Source: Aquamicrobium sp. LC103
GTDB lineage: Bacteria; Pseudomonadota; Alphaproteobacteria; Rhizobiales; Rhizobiaceae
Length of the DNA: 64,000 nt
Assembly (NCBI RefSeq): GCF_001014615.2
Contig: NZ_LBCQ02000007.1
Location: 124,001-188,000, forward strand
Direction of reading: 5' to 3'
Shown here in pieces: positions 56,710 to 64,000 of the stretch; position 1 is the first letter of the stretch, and the number at the start of each line of letters is the position of its first letter. Position numbers and translations under genes: made by a program. Below the pieces are notes generated by a model. That model saw only the letters and a list, made by a program, of their open reading frames with translations. It ran no database searches and was not told the DNA's origin.

Positions 56710-57009
56710 TGTCGGTGGGTATCCTTTTGAGCGCGCGGCGGATCCGACGCTCCTGCAAATCTTCGAAAATCAGCCCGTCACATGGCCGCGTAATGCAATC
56801 CGGTCAAGGGCCAAGAACGAAAACCTGCTTCAACCATGGGGAGTGCAACACTATCCCGCAAAAGGACGTTTGCAATTTAAAATAAATGACGTAACTTTCG
56901 CTTCTATCTTGAGTTGTGGAAAATCGAGGATGCGTCAAGCTGATTTCCGGGCAGCGGCAAATATGCCCTGACCTTGGGAGCCTGCGCCGCAAAAAAGGGG
57001 AGAAGTTGG
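56710..57009. other. 300-bp divergent promoter region between topA and the small ORF
   Basis: No gene is seen. An AT-rich block at ~56870-56920 is the likely place for divergent promoters; on the minus strand TTGCAA, 16 bp and TAGTGT is a loose topA promoter candidate. A GGGGAG lies just before the plus-strand ORF start. Confidence 0.4.
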
Positions 57010-57252
57010 ATGGGGCAACACCTGAATCGCCGGCGTACGGACACGCTCGACTATATCCAGTCGATGCTGGGCCAGTTGCGAACGATGGCCGAGGCCGAGC
57101 GCTGCGACATGCTCGCCTATCTCATAGAGATGTCATACGTCGAGGCGAGCGACATCATCCGCGGCGATCGTCCTTCACGTGTCCGGGAAGACGAGAGAAA
57201 CCATGCCGCCGGGGTGACGCTCGAGGCGGCCGGCAAGATCAAGTTCCAGTAG
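57010..57252 (+). CDS. Small conserved-looking hypothetical protein
   Basis: An 80-residue protein, MGQHLNRRRTDTLDYIQSML at the start, then LRTMAEAERCDMLAYLIEMSYVEA, predicted as two helices with charged ends. GGGGAG is 8 bp upstream of the ATG at 57010. Its 3' end overlaps the 3' end of convergent dprA by 78 bp. Proteins of this look occur beside topA in rhizobia as far as I recall, but no family name or function is known to me. The last ~27 residues, where it overlaps dprA, look less constrained. Confidence 0.65.
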   Translation: MGQHLNRRRTDTLDYIQSMLGQLRTMAEAERCDMLAYLIEMSYVEASDIIRGDRPSRVREDERNHAAGVTLEAAGKIKFQ

Positions 57253-58311
57253 CACCAGGAAGACCTGTGCCGGGTGCAGGCCGGTATGATGAATGATTTC
57301 ATCGACTGCTACCGGCGAGGGTCCGAGCGCCTCGATCACCCGCCCGCGGTCGTCGTCGGAGGGCGGCGGGGTGGCCGAGAGGTCGGACGGCTCGTCGAAT
57401 GCCGGGGGCGCGGCGTATTCGACGCCCGCCAGCGGTGCGATGACGTTGAGAATGTCGGCGGCTTCCGTGACGATCGTCGCGCCTTCCTTCAAGAGGCCGT
57501 TGGTGCCGGCCGAACGCGGGTCGAGCGGCGAGCCTGGGACGGCAAAGACGATGCGTCCCATCTCGTTGGCCAGGCGCGCACTGATCAGCGATCCGGAGCG
57601 TGTCGCGGCCTCCACCACGACCAGGCCGAGCCCGAGCGCCGCCACCAGCCTGTTGCGCCGCGGAAAATCACGGGCGCGTGGCTCCCAGCCGAACGGTTTT
57701 TCCGAGACGATCGCACCGCGTTCGGCGATTTCGGCGCAAAGCGCGACGTTTTCGGGCGGATAGGGACGGTCGAGTCCACCGGCGAGGACGGCGATCGTGC
57801 CGGTGTCGATGCTACCGGTATGGGCGGCGGCATCGATGCCGCGCGCGAGGCCGGAAACGACCGCGTAGCCCTCGCGCCCGAGCTCGGAGGCGAGCGACCG
57901 CGCTAGCTTGATTCCCACCAGCGAAGCGTTGCGCGAGCCGACGATCGAGATTGCCGGAAGCTGGAAGACCGCTCCATTGCCCTTGATCGCGACGAGGGGC
58001 GGCGGCGTGTCCATCTGCCGCAGCATCGGCGGATAATCGGGTTCGCCGACGGCAACGAAACGCGCGCCGGACCGCCCAGCCGTTTCAAGTTCGGTCTCTG
58101 CTTCCGCCAGCGAGGGTATCCGTACGGAGCGCAGCGAGCCGCCGCGCGCGGCGAGTTCCGGCAGCGCGGCTATCGCTGCCTCGGCGGAGCCGAAGCGGTT
58201 TATGAGATCGCGAAACGCCGCGGGCCCGACATTCTCGGTGCGAATCAGGCGAAGCCAGTGGAGCCGCTGCCGCTCGGTGAGGCGAATGCCCGCCGGCGGC
58301 GCGGCGTTCAT
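57175..58311 (-). CDS. dprA: DNA-processing protein DprA
   Basis: A 378-residue DprA/Smf, which loads RecA on incoming single-stranded DNA. An N-terminal SAM/HhH-like region ([23 protein letters not shown]), the Rossmann core ([72 protein letters not shown]) and a C-terminal winged helix ([33 protein letters not shown]) are present. It overlaps plsY by 4 bp. Its 3' end overlaps a convergent small ORF. Confidence 0.95.
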   Translation of the reverse strand: MNAAPPAGIRLTERQRLHWLRLIRTENVGPAAFRDLINRFGSAEAAIAALPELAARGGSLRSVRIPSLAEAETELETAGRSGARFVAVGEPDYPPMLRQMDTPPPLVAIKGNGAVFQLPAISIVGSRNASLVGIKLARSLASELGREGYAVVSGLARGIDAAAHTGSIDTGTIAVLAGGLDRPYPPENVALCAEIAERGAIVSEKPFGWEPRARDFPRRNRLVAALGLGLVVVEAATRSGSLISARLANEMGRIVFAVPGSPLDPRSAGTNGLLKEGATIVTEAADILNVIAPLAGVEYAAPPAFDEPSDLSATPPPSDDDRGRVIEALGPSPVAVDEIIHHTGLHPAQVFLVLLELDLAGRLERHPGGMVSLVFPDT

Positions 58312-58892
58312 CCGCGCGACCCGATCTTCGATTCCGTTCCCGCGAGCAATCGGGAGATGTTGGCCCGGTGCTTGACGAAGACGATGATGCTCATCACCGC
58401 CAGCACGATGGATATGTCGACATAGCCGAGCAGATAGGCGGCGAGCGGCGTCGCGATGCAGGCGACGAGCGCGGCGAGCGAGGAATAGCGGCCGATGAAG
58501 GCGGTGGCGAGCCAGGCGGCGGCGAAGACGAGGGCGCCCTGCCAGAGCATCGCGGCGGCGACGCCGAGATAGGTCGCCACGCCCTTGCCGCCCTTGAAGC
58601 CCAGCCAGGCCGGGAAGAGATGGCCAATGAAGGCGGCGAAGCCGGCCACGATGCCAAGCTCGGTGCCGTAGACGCCCGCGATCAGCACGGCCGCCGCGCC
58701 CTTCAGCGCGTCGAGCAGCAGCGTCAGAGCGGCCAGCTTCCTGTTGCCAGTACGCAGAACGTTGGTGGCGCCGATATTGCCCGAGCCGATCTTGCGCACG
58801 TCGCCGAGTCCGGCGGCACGCGTGATGAGAAGCCCGAAGGGAATGGAGCCCAGCAGGTAGCCGAACGCGAGCGCGGCAAGAACAGGCATCAT
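58308..58892 (-). CDS. plsY: Glycerol-3-phosphate acyltransferase PlsY
   Basis: A 194-residue polytopic membrane enzyme transferring an acyl group from acyl phosphate to glycerol-3-phosphate, the first step of phospholipid synthesis. Conserved motifs are [27 protein letters not shown] and the opening [13 protein letters not shown]. About five transmembrane segments are seen. The 4-bp overlap with dprA and the 31-bp gap to pyrC place it in the pyrB-pyrC-plsY-dprA operon. Confidence 0.95.
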   Translation of the reverse strand: MMPVLAALAFGYLLGSIPFGLLITRAAGLGDVRKIGSGNIGATNVLRTGNRKLAALTLLLDALKGAAAVLIAGVYGTELGIVAGFAAFIGHLFPAWLGFKGGKGVATYLGVAAAMLWQGALVFAAAWLATAFIGRYSSLAALVACIATPLAAYLLGYVDISIVLAVMSIIVFVKHRANISRLLAGTESKIGSRG

Positions 58893-58923
58893 CTATGAAC
58901 GCTCCCCCAGTGCGTGGCGCGGG

Positions 58924-60219
58924 TCAGGCAGCCGACGCTTCGAAGACTGTGCGTCCTGAAACGAGCGTTTGCAAGACCCTGCCTTGCAGGCGCGCGCCTT
59001 CGAAGCAGGTGTTCTTCGAGCGCGAGCGGATTTCCTCCTCCCGCACGAGCCACGGCTCCTCGAGGTCGACGAGGATGAGGTCGGCCGGGGCGCCGGACCT
59101 CAGCGTGCCTCCCGACAGGCCGAAGCGCTTCGCCGGCGCGGTCGACAGCGCCTCCACGATGCGCGGCAGCGGCACGTCGCCATTGTGGTGGAGCCTGAGG
59201 GCGGCGGCAAGCAGCGTCTCGAGTCCGATTGCGCCGGAGGCCGCGTCGGCGAAGGGTAGGCGCTTGGTGTCGACGTCCTGCGGATCGTGGGAGGAAACGA
59301 GAATGTCGATCGTGCCGTCCCTGAGCGCCTCTATCATGGCCAGCCGATCCTCCTCCGCGCGCAGCGGCGGCGACAGGCGGAAGAAGGTGCGGTATTCGCC
59401 GACGTCGTTCTCGTTGAGCGACAGGCTGTTGATCGACGCGCCGGCGGTGACGTTCGCGCCGTCGGCCTTGGCACGGGCGACGGCGCGCGCCGACATTTCC
59501 GTCGAGATCTTGGCTGCATGGTAGGCGCCGCGCGTGAGCCGGGCGAGCATCAGGTCGCGCTCGAGCGGAATGGCCTCCGCCTCGCGCGGAATGCCGGGCA
59601 GGCCGAGCCAGCTCGCGTAAAGCCCTTCGTTCATCACGCCGGACGAAGCGAGATCGGGGTCCTGCGTCTCGTGGTCGATGACCGCGCCGAAATCGCGCGC
59701 ATAGGTCAGCGCCCGCCGCATGACGAGCGAATTGGCGATCGTGTGCCGGCCCTCAGTGAAGGCGACGGCGCCCGCCTGCCGGAGCAGGCCGAACTCGGTC
59801 ATCTCGCGGCCGTCGAGATGCTTGGTGATGGCGGCGGCGGGATGGACGTTGACGCAGGCGGTGTCGCGCGCCGTGCGCAGCACGAACTCCACCAGCGCCA
59901 CGTCGTCGATCACCGGGTCGGTGTCGGGCATCATGACGAGCGAGGTGACGCCGCCGGCGGCGGCTGCCAGGCTGGCGGAGGCGATCGTCTCGCGATGTTC
60001 AGCGCCGGGTTCGCCGATATGGACGCGCGCGTCGACGAGGCCGGGAAGGATAGCCTTGCCGGCGCAGTCGACCACCTTCGCGCCCTCGGGCCGGCCCTGA
60101 TTGCGGGCCGAGGCGCCGGCCTCGGCGATCTTCTTTCCTTCGACGATCACCGTGCCGGTCTCGTCGATCCCGCGCGACGGGTCGATGACGCGGGCGTTCT
60201 CGAAGACGAGAGTTGTCAT
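58924..60219 (-). CDS. Dihydroorotase homologue with degraded metal site (PyrC'-type)
   Basis: A 431-residue class I dihydroorotase-like amidohydrolase. The fold is intact ([52 protein letters not shown]), but key residues are not: the HxH metal motif reads Arg65-Val-His67; the usual DDG reads EG at 156; the usual PHH segment reads ASINSL (~261-266); only His183 and Asp312-type positions remain. This pattern fits the non-catalytic PyrC' that forms a structural complex with aspartate transcarbamoylase. It overlaps pyrB by 4 bp. A working dihydroorotase should exist elsewhere in the genome. Confidence 0.85.
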   Translation of the reverse strand: MTTLVFENARVIDPSRGIDETGTVIVEGKKIAEAGASARNQGRPEGAKVVDCAGKAILPGLVDARVHIGEPGAEHRETIASASLAAAAGGVTSLVMMPDTDPVIDDVALVEFVLRTARDTACVNVHPAAAITKHLDGREMTEFGLLRQAGAVAFTEGRHTIANSLVMRRALTYARDFGAVIDHETQDPDLASSGVMNEGLYASWLGLPGIPREAEAIPLERDLMLARLTRGAYHAAKISTEMSARAVARAKADGANVTAGASINSLSLNENDVGEYRTFFRLSPPLRAEEDRLAMIEALRDGTIDILVSSHDPQDVDTKRLPFADAASGAIGLETLLAAALRLHHNGDVPLPRIVEALSTAPAKRFGLSGGTLRSGAPADLILVDLEEPWLVREEEIRSRSKNTCFEGARLQGRVLQTLVSGRTVFEASAA

Positions 60220-61178
60220 GCCGCGCCCTCACGATTGTGCCTTGGATCGAGCAGCGCTTCCATCACGGCCATGCGCACGGCCACGCCCATCTCCACCTGT
60301 TCCTGGATGACGCTCTGCGGCCCGTCGGCGATCTCCGAGGCGATCTCGACGCCCCGGTTCATCGGGCCTGGATGCATGACGAGCGCGTCGTCCTTCGCGG
60401 CCTTGAGCTTCTCGGCGTCGAGGCCGAAATAACGGAAATATTCGCGGACGGAGGGCACGAAGGCGCCGGCCATGCGCTCGCGCTGCAGGCGCAGCATCAT
60501 CACGACGTCCGCGCCTTTCAGTCCCTCGGCCATGGAATTGAACACCTCGACGCTCATCTGCCCGATCCCGGAAGGCAGCAGCGTGGAGGGCGCGATCACG
60601 CGCACGCGCGCCCCGAGCAGGTTGAGCAGGATGATGTTGGAGCGCGCGACGCGCGAATGCAGCACGTCGCCGCAGAGCGCGACCGTCAATCCGGAGATAC
60701 TGCCCTTGGCGCGGCGGATGGTGAGCGCGTCGAGCAGGGCCTGCGTCGGATGCTCATGGGCGCCGTCGCCGGCATTGACCACCGAGCAGCCGACCTTCTG
60801 CGCGAGCAGCGCGGCCGCTCCGGCCGAGGAATGGCGGATGATGAGGATGTCGGGCCGCATCGCATTCAGCGTCATCGCCGTGTCGATCAGCGTCTCGCCC
60901 TTCTTCACCGAGGACGAGCCGACCGACATGTTCATCACGTCCGCGCCGAGGCGCTTGCCGGCGAGCTCGAACGAGGACTGCGTCCGCGTCGAGGCCTCGT
61001 AGAAGAGGTTGATCTGGGTTCGCCCGCGCAGGGCGTTGGTCTTCTTCTCGGCCTGGCGTGAAATCGCCACCGCGCCGTCGGCACGGTCGAGAAGGAGATT
61101 GACGTCGTCGGGAGAAAGCCCCTTGATGCCAAGAAGATGGCGATGGGGAAAAAGCGGAAGTGCGGATCGCTCGGTCAT
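60216..61178 (-). CDS. pyrB: Aspartate carbamoyltransferase catalytic subunit
   Basis: A 320-residue enzyme joining carbamoyl phosphate to aspartate, the first committed step of pyrimidine synthesis. The carbamoyl-phosphate loop STRT (63-66, in [12 protein letters not shown]), the 80s loop [13 protein letters not shown] and HPTQALLD (143-150) are intact. No pyrI is adjacent; the partner is the pyrC-like gene overlapping by 4 bp. The ATG at 61178 has no Shine-Dalgarno and lies only ~5 bp from the predicted transcription start, so a leaderless mRNA is possible. Confidence 0.96.
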   Translation of the reverse strand: MTERSALPLFPHRHLLGIKGLSPDDVNLLLDRADGAVAISRQAEKKTNALRGRTQINLFYEASTRTQSSFELAGKRLGADVMNMSVGSSSVKKGETLIDTAMTLNAMRPDILIIRHSSAGAAALLAQKVGCSVVNAGDGAHEHPTQALLDALTIRRAKGSISGLTVALCGDVLHSRVARSNIILLNLLGARVRVIAPSTLLPSGIGQMSVEVFNSMAEGLKGADVVMMLRLQRERMAGAFVPSVREYFRYFGLDAEKLKAAKDDALVMHPGPMNRGVEIASEIADGPQSVIQEQVEMGVAVRMAVMEALLDPRHNREGAA

Positions 61179-61189
61179 ATCAAAGCCGT

Positions 61190-61218
61190 GCTATAGGCAA
61201 GCCTTGCCGCCGCCGCAA
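61190..61218 (-). promoter_or_regulatory. Candidate sigma-70 promoter of the pyrB operon
   Basis: On the minus strand, TTGCGG (61213-61218), a 17-bp spacer and TATAGC (61190-61195). Transcription from it would begin almost at the pyrB ATG (61178). Confidence 0.55.
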
Positions 61219-61338
61219 GCGAACTCATCGCGATCGCTGCGATTCTCCCCCGGGAATTTCCTCGCAAAATGACCGGGAATGCATGTAACAAGCATGGGAC
61301 CGACTTGAAGAACCAATCTTTTGGGAGCTCCGCCCGAC

Positions 61339-62967
61339 GTGACACATGAAGTGACAAACCAGCCGCCGCCGATGACGGGCACGAATGCATGGCGCGGCGA
61401 CCCGCTTCTGGTGCAACTGGCGGAGAAGTTTTCCGAACCCGTTCGCCGCGACCTCGACCAGCTCGGACGCTTCGTCCGCACGGCCGAGGCGCAGGACCTG
61501 GCGCGGCTCGCCAATACCGAGACCCCGAAGCTGCGCACCCATGACCGCCAGGGCCGCCGCCTCGATCTCGTCGAATACCATCCGGCCTACCACGCCCTGA
61601 TGCGCCGTTCGGTCGCGATAGGGTTGCATTCCTCGATCTGGGAGAACGGCGACACGGAGACCGGTAGGCGCCACCAGGTCCGTGCCTCGCGTTTCTACCT
61701 GACGTCGGAGCTGGAATGCGGGCATCTGTGCCCGATAACGATGACGAGCGCCTCGCTTGCCGCTCTGATGTCGAGCCCCAAGCTGTTTCGCGAATGGGCG
61801 CCGCGGGTGACGACCCGGAAATACGACCAAAACCAGAAGCCTCCGGTGGAGAAGGCCGGCCTGACGCTCGGCATGGGCATGACCGAGAAGCAGGGCGGCA
61901 CCGACGTGCGCGCCAACACCACCAAGGCCGAAAGGGCCGGCAACGGCTTTTATCGCATCACCGGGCACAAATGGTTCATGTCGGCGCCCATGTCCGATGC
62001 GTTCCTGGTGCTTGCACAGGCCCGCGAAGGGCTTTCCTGCTTCCTCGTGCCGCGCATCCTCAGCGACGGCACGCCGAACGGCTTCCATTTCCAGCGCCTG
62101 AAGGACAAGCTCGGCAATCGCTCCAACGCCTCCTCGGAGGTCGAGTTCGTTGACGCGATAGGCGAGTTGGTCGGCGAGCCGGGCGCCGGCGTCCGTACCA
62201 TCATGGACATGGTGACGCTGACGCGCCTCGACTGCGCGGTGGCCAATGCCGGCATCATGCGCGCCGGCATGGCGGAGGCCGTGCATCATACCCGCCACCG
62301 CCTGGTGTTCGGAACGCCGTTGTTCGAACAGCCGCTGATGCAGCGCGTGCTGGCCGACATGGCGCTCGACGTCGCCGCCGCAACCGCGCTCTCCTTCCGC
62401 CTCGCACGTTCCTTCGACGAGGCGGCCAACGATCGCGGCGAGGCGGCGTTCGCCCGCGCGATGACGCCGGTGGTCAAATACTGGGTCTGCAAGATAGCCC
62501 CGGCGCTGCTCTACGAGGCGATGGAATGCCTGGGCGGCAACGGCTATGTCGAGGAGGCGCCGCTGGCGCGCTACTATCGCGAGGCGCCCGTCAACGCGAT
62601 CTGGGAAGGATCGGGAAACGTGATGGCGCTCGACGTGCTGCGCGTCATCAAGCGCGCCCCCGATCTGTTCGAGGACGTGCTGGCCGGTATCGAGGGCGAC
62701 CTGGGCGCGGCCGGGCAGGGGACGGTCGGCGTGCTCAAGGCGGCGATGCAGGTCGCGGCCACCGACGAGGGCTCCGCGCGCATCCTTACAGAGCAGCTCG
62801 CGATCTCGGCGGCGGCCGCCGAACTGCGCCGGCTGGGCGCGGGACGGATCGCAGACGCGTTCGTGGAAACCCGTCTGGCGGGACAATGGCGCACGACCTA
62901 CGGCATGCTCGACGCACGCCACGACGCGCGGATGATCCTCGACACGCTCTATCCGGACCTCGGCTGA
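61339..62967 (+). CDS. Acyl-CoA dehydrogenase family protein, AidB-like
   Basis: A 542-residue flavoprotein of the AidB subgroup. Shared with AidB are GMGMTEKQGGTDVRANTT, GHKWFMSAPMSDAFLVLAQ, RLKDKLGNRSNASSEVEF and the C-terminal CLGGNGYVEEAPLARYYREAPVNAIWEGSGNVMALDVLR. AidB is induced in the E. coli alkylation (Ada) response and binds DNA; the enzymatic substrate is not settled. I take GTG 61339 (VTHEVTNQPPP); TTG 61321 and later codons are possible. It is divergent from pyrB. Confidence 0.9.
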   Translation: MTHEVTNQPPPMTGTNAWRGDPLLVQLAEKFSEPVRRDLDQLGRFVRTAEAQDLARLANTETPKLRTHDRQGRRLDLVEYHPAYHALMRRSVAIGLHSSIWENGDTETGRRHQVRASRFYLTSELECGHLCPITMTSASLAALMSSPKLFREWAPRVTTRKYDQNQKPPVEKAGLTLGMGMTEKQGGTDVRANTTKAERAGNGFYRITGHKWFMSAPMSDAFLVLAQAREGLSCFLVPRILSDGTPNGFHFQRLKDKLGNRSNASSEVEFVDAIGELVGEPGAGVRTIMDMVTLTRLDCAVANAGIMRAGMAEAVHHTRHRLVFGTPLFEQPLMQRVLADMALDVAAATALSFRLARSFDEAANDRGEAAFARAMTPVVKYWVCKIAPALLYEAMECLGGNGYVEEAPLARYYREAPVNAIWEGSGNVMALDVLRVIKRAPDLFEDVLAGIEGDLGAAGQGTVGVLKAAMQVAATDEGSARILTEQLAISAAAAELRRLGAGRIADAFVETRLAGQWRTTYGMLDARHDARMILDTLYPDLG

Positions 62968-63135
62968 GGCCGCTTCGGTTCATGCCCGTGCCGGCTCTCG
63001 GCGCGGGCGCTTCCATTCCGGTCAAGCGCGGTGGCGACCTTGTTCACGCAAACCGGCCGTTAACCTTAACAAATGGTTTCCATTGCCGCTGAAAGACGAC
63101 CGGTCCACTGTCCGAATCTGTTCGGAAAGGGCCGC

Positions 63136-63597
63136 ATGTGCCGGATTCTCGCCATAAGCCTGTCGGTCCACTGGGCCGTCGTCTTCGCTGCCGCGGCGAT
63201 CCGCTCCGGCGGCATGCCGGGGGACGGGATCCGGCCGGACGCGCCGGCGGTCGCCTTGTGCGTCGCCTTTGCGCTGGTGTCGGTGCTGTTCGCCTGGGCG
63301 GCTGCCTGCGAGAGCTTCGGCGAAGGCCGCCGCGACGTGCGGCGCCTGTCGCTAACGGCGGCCGTGATCATGCTGACGGCCGCGATCGCCGCCGGCCGAC
63401 CGGACGGGGAGGCGGCGATGCAGCTTGCCGGGTTGGCCGGCACCTATCTGCTTCTCCGCTTCGAGGGCGAGGAGGCGTCCGAAGAGCGGGAAACTGACCG
63501 TTCCAGCGTGCTGGCGCAGAGGATTGCGCTCGATGCTGCCCATATCTCGATGATGGCCCGCCTGTCGGGGCGCGAAACGAACCTGTCGGAAAGCTGA
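63136..63597 (+). CDS. Hypothetical membrane protein
   Basis: A 153-residue protein with about four hydrophobic segments (AISLSVHWAVVFAAAAI, VALCVAFALVSVLFAWAA, LTAAVIMLTAAIAA and a short fourth) and a charged C-terminus. I take ATG 63136 with GGAAAGG upstream; ATG 63073 is in frame but has no ribosome binding site. It is followed after 7 bp by another membrane-protein gene, probably an operon. I do not recognise a family. Confidence 0.65.
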   Translation: MCRILAISLSVHWAVVFAAAAIRSGGMPGDGIRPDAPAVALCVAFALVSVLFAWAAACESFGEGRRDVRRLSLTAAVIMLTAAIAAGRPDGEAAMQLAGLAGTYLLLRFEGEEASEERETDRSSVLAQRIALDAAHISMMARLSGRETNLSES

Positions 63598-63604
63598 AAA
63601 ACGG

Positions 63605-63943
63605 ATGCGCTACATTCTGATCTTCTGGGCGGTTCCGATGGGCCTCTTCTGGGGCTGGTACTATCTGTCCTATCACGACATCAATTTCGGCTTCCTGTTT
63701 CTCAGCCGCCTGGTGCACGACTTCGCCTTCGAGACCTACGGCAATCTGCTCGGCATCGAGCCGTCGACGATCCCGCCGCTGGTGGCGCGGGCCTGCGTGA
63801 TCGATACGGCGCTGATCTTCGGCATCTTCGCTTTCCGCCGGCGCCGCGAGATCATGCGCTGGGTGAGCGAGACGCGGCAGGCTATGGCCGAGAGGAGCCG
63901 GCACGCAGCGCCCGAAGCCGGTCGAGCGCCCCCTGCAGAATGA
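63605..63943 (+). CDS. DUF6105-like small membrane protein
   Basis: A 112-residue protein with two hydrophobic segments at the N-terminus ([19 protein letters not shown]) and near residue 60-77 ([21 protein letters not shown]), then a basic tail. The sequence [32 protein letters not shown] looks like the rhizobial DUF6105 family, from memory. Its 3' end overlaps convergent ruvX by 52 bp. Confidence 0.72.
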   Translation: MRYILIFWAVPMGLFWGWYYLSYHDINFGFLFLSRLVHDFAFETYGNLLGIEPSTIPPLVARACVIDTALIFGIFAFRRRREIMRWVSETRQAMAERSRHAAPEAGRAPPAE

Positions 63944-64000
63944 AGGCGGCCGCGGCCGAATCGATCCGCTCGTCCCGCTTCTTCCGCGACACGTCCATGG
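63892..64000 (-). CDS. ruvX: Holliday junction resolvase-like RuvX/YqgF (C-terminal part)
   Basis: Only the last ~35 codons are present; the gene enters from the right edge. The peptide [20 protein letters not shown] with [11 protein letters not shown] matches the conserved [13 protein letters not shown] C-terminal helix of RuvX, which processes pre-16S rRNA 5' ends and resembles resolvases. The stop (63892-63894) lies inside the DUF6105-like gene, a 52-bp convergent overlap. Confidence 0.85.

Overview
This 64 kb window is a gene-dense, high-GC (roughly 63-66 % by eye) piece of an alphaproteobacterial chromosome. Gene families and gene order point to the Hyphomicrobiales (Rhizobiales), probably near the Phyllobacteriaceae (Mesorhizobium, Nitratireductor, Aquamicrobium and relatives); the genus is inference. 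Pointers are the divK-pleD pair followed by rpmG, the topA-rnr-DUF983 and pyrB-pyrC-plsY-dprA clusters, a gcvTHP operon behind a tandem glycine riboswitch, and the DUF1127, DUF2336, DUF3572 and DUF6105-like small families. I saw no insertion sequence, prophage, CRISPR array, rRNA or replication origin.

Layout. 1-2.7 kb: the 5' part of trmFO, then a minus-strand DUF1127 gene whose 3' flank carries three hairpins that each show CCTCCTCCC in the loop (a CcsR/cuckoo-type small RNA array), then a DUF2157/GDYXXLXY membrane pair. 2.8-7.4 kb: tRNA-Leu(UAG), trigger factor, radC, map, a FAH-family hydratase and tRNA-Glu(UUC). 7.4-16.9 kb: an M15-like lipoprotein, PHA synthase, a small lipoprotein, then aminotransferase, homoserine dehydrogenase, glpX and recJ on the plus strand. 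17-26 kb: patatin, hisI and folE, with a NifU-like protein, yidD and thrS divergent from them; a repeat-built secreted protein; two flavoenzymes; and a lyase/MaoC pair. 26-36 kb: DUF2336, parE, a membrane diguanylate cyclase and the riboswitch-controlled glycine cleavage operon. 36-39.4 kb: an XRE regulator and a tightly overlapped formaldehyde-oxidation operon (adh, DUF188, DUF1345, fghA). 39.6-45.7 kb: dnaE, a GNAT, a DinB with an added zinc ribbon, and another GNAT. 45.7-49.3 kb: HAD and DUF3572 divergent from divK-pleD, then rpmG. 49.3-56.7 kb: MFS, NUDIX, DUF983, rnr and topA. 57-61.2 kb: a small conserved-looking ORF, dprA, plsY, a pyrC homologue with a damaged active site, and pyrB. 61.3-64 kb: an AidB-like flavoprotein, two small membrane proteins and the 3' end of ruvX.

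How it works together. Most of the window is housekeeping: replication and repair (dnaE, dinB, recJ, parE, topA, radC, dprA, ruvX), translation and protein maturation (tig, map, thrS, rpmG, two tRNAs, trmFO, rnr) and one-carbon and amino-acid metabolism (gcvTHP, glutathione-dependent formaldehyde oxidation, folE, hom, hisI). PHA synthesis and c-di-GMP/cell-cycle signalling (DivK, PleD and a second cyclase) complete it.

The least ordinary element is the DUF1127 gene with its triple anti-Shine-Dalgarno hairpin array and a LysR-type inverted repeat upstream. The CcsR/cuckoo class is known from other Alphaproteobacteria, so its presence here is recognition rather than discovery, but the three-hairpin layout and the upstream site deserve a check. 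Other points of interest are the probably non-catalytic PyrC beside PyrB, the zinc-ribbon DinB, the NifU-like protein lacking the third cysteine, and a short minus-strand ORF with a strong ribosome binding site between pleD and rpmG.
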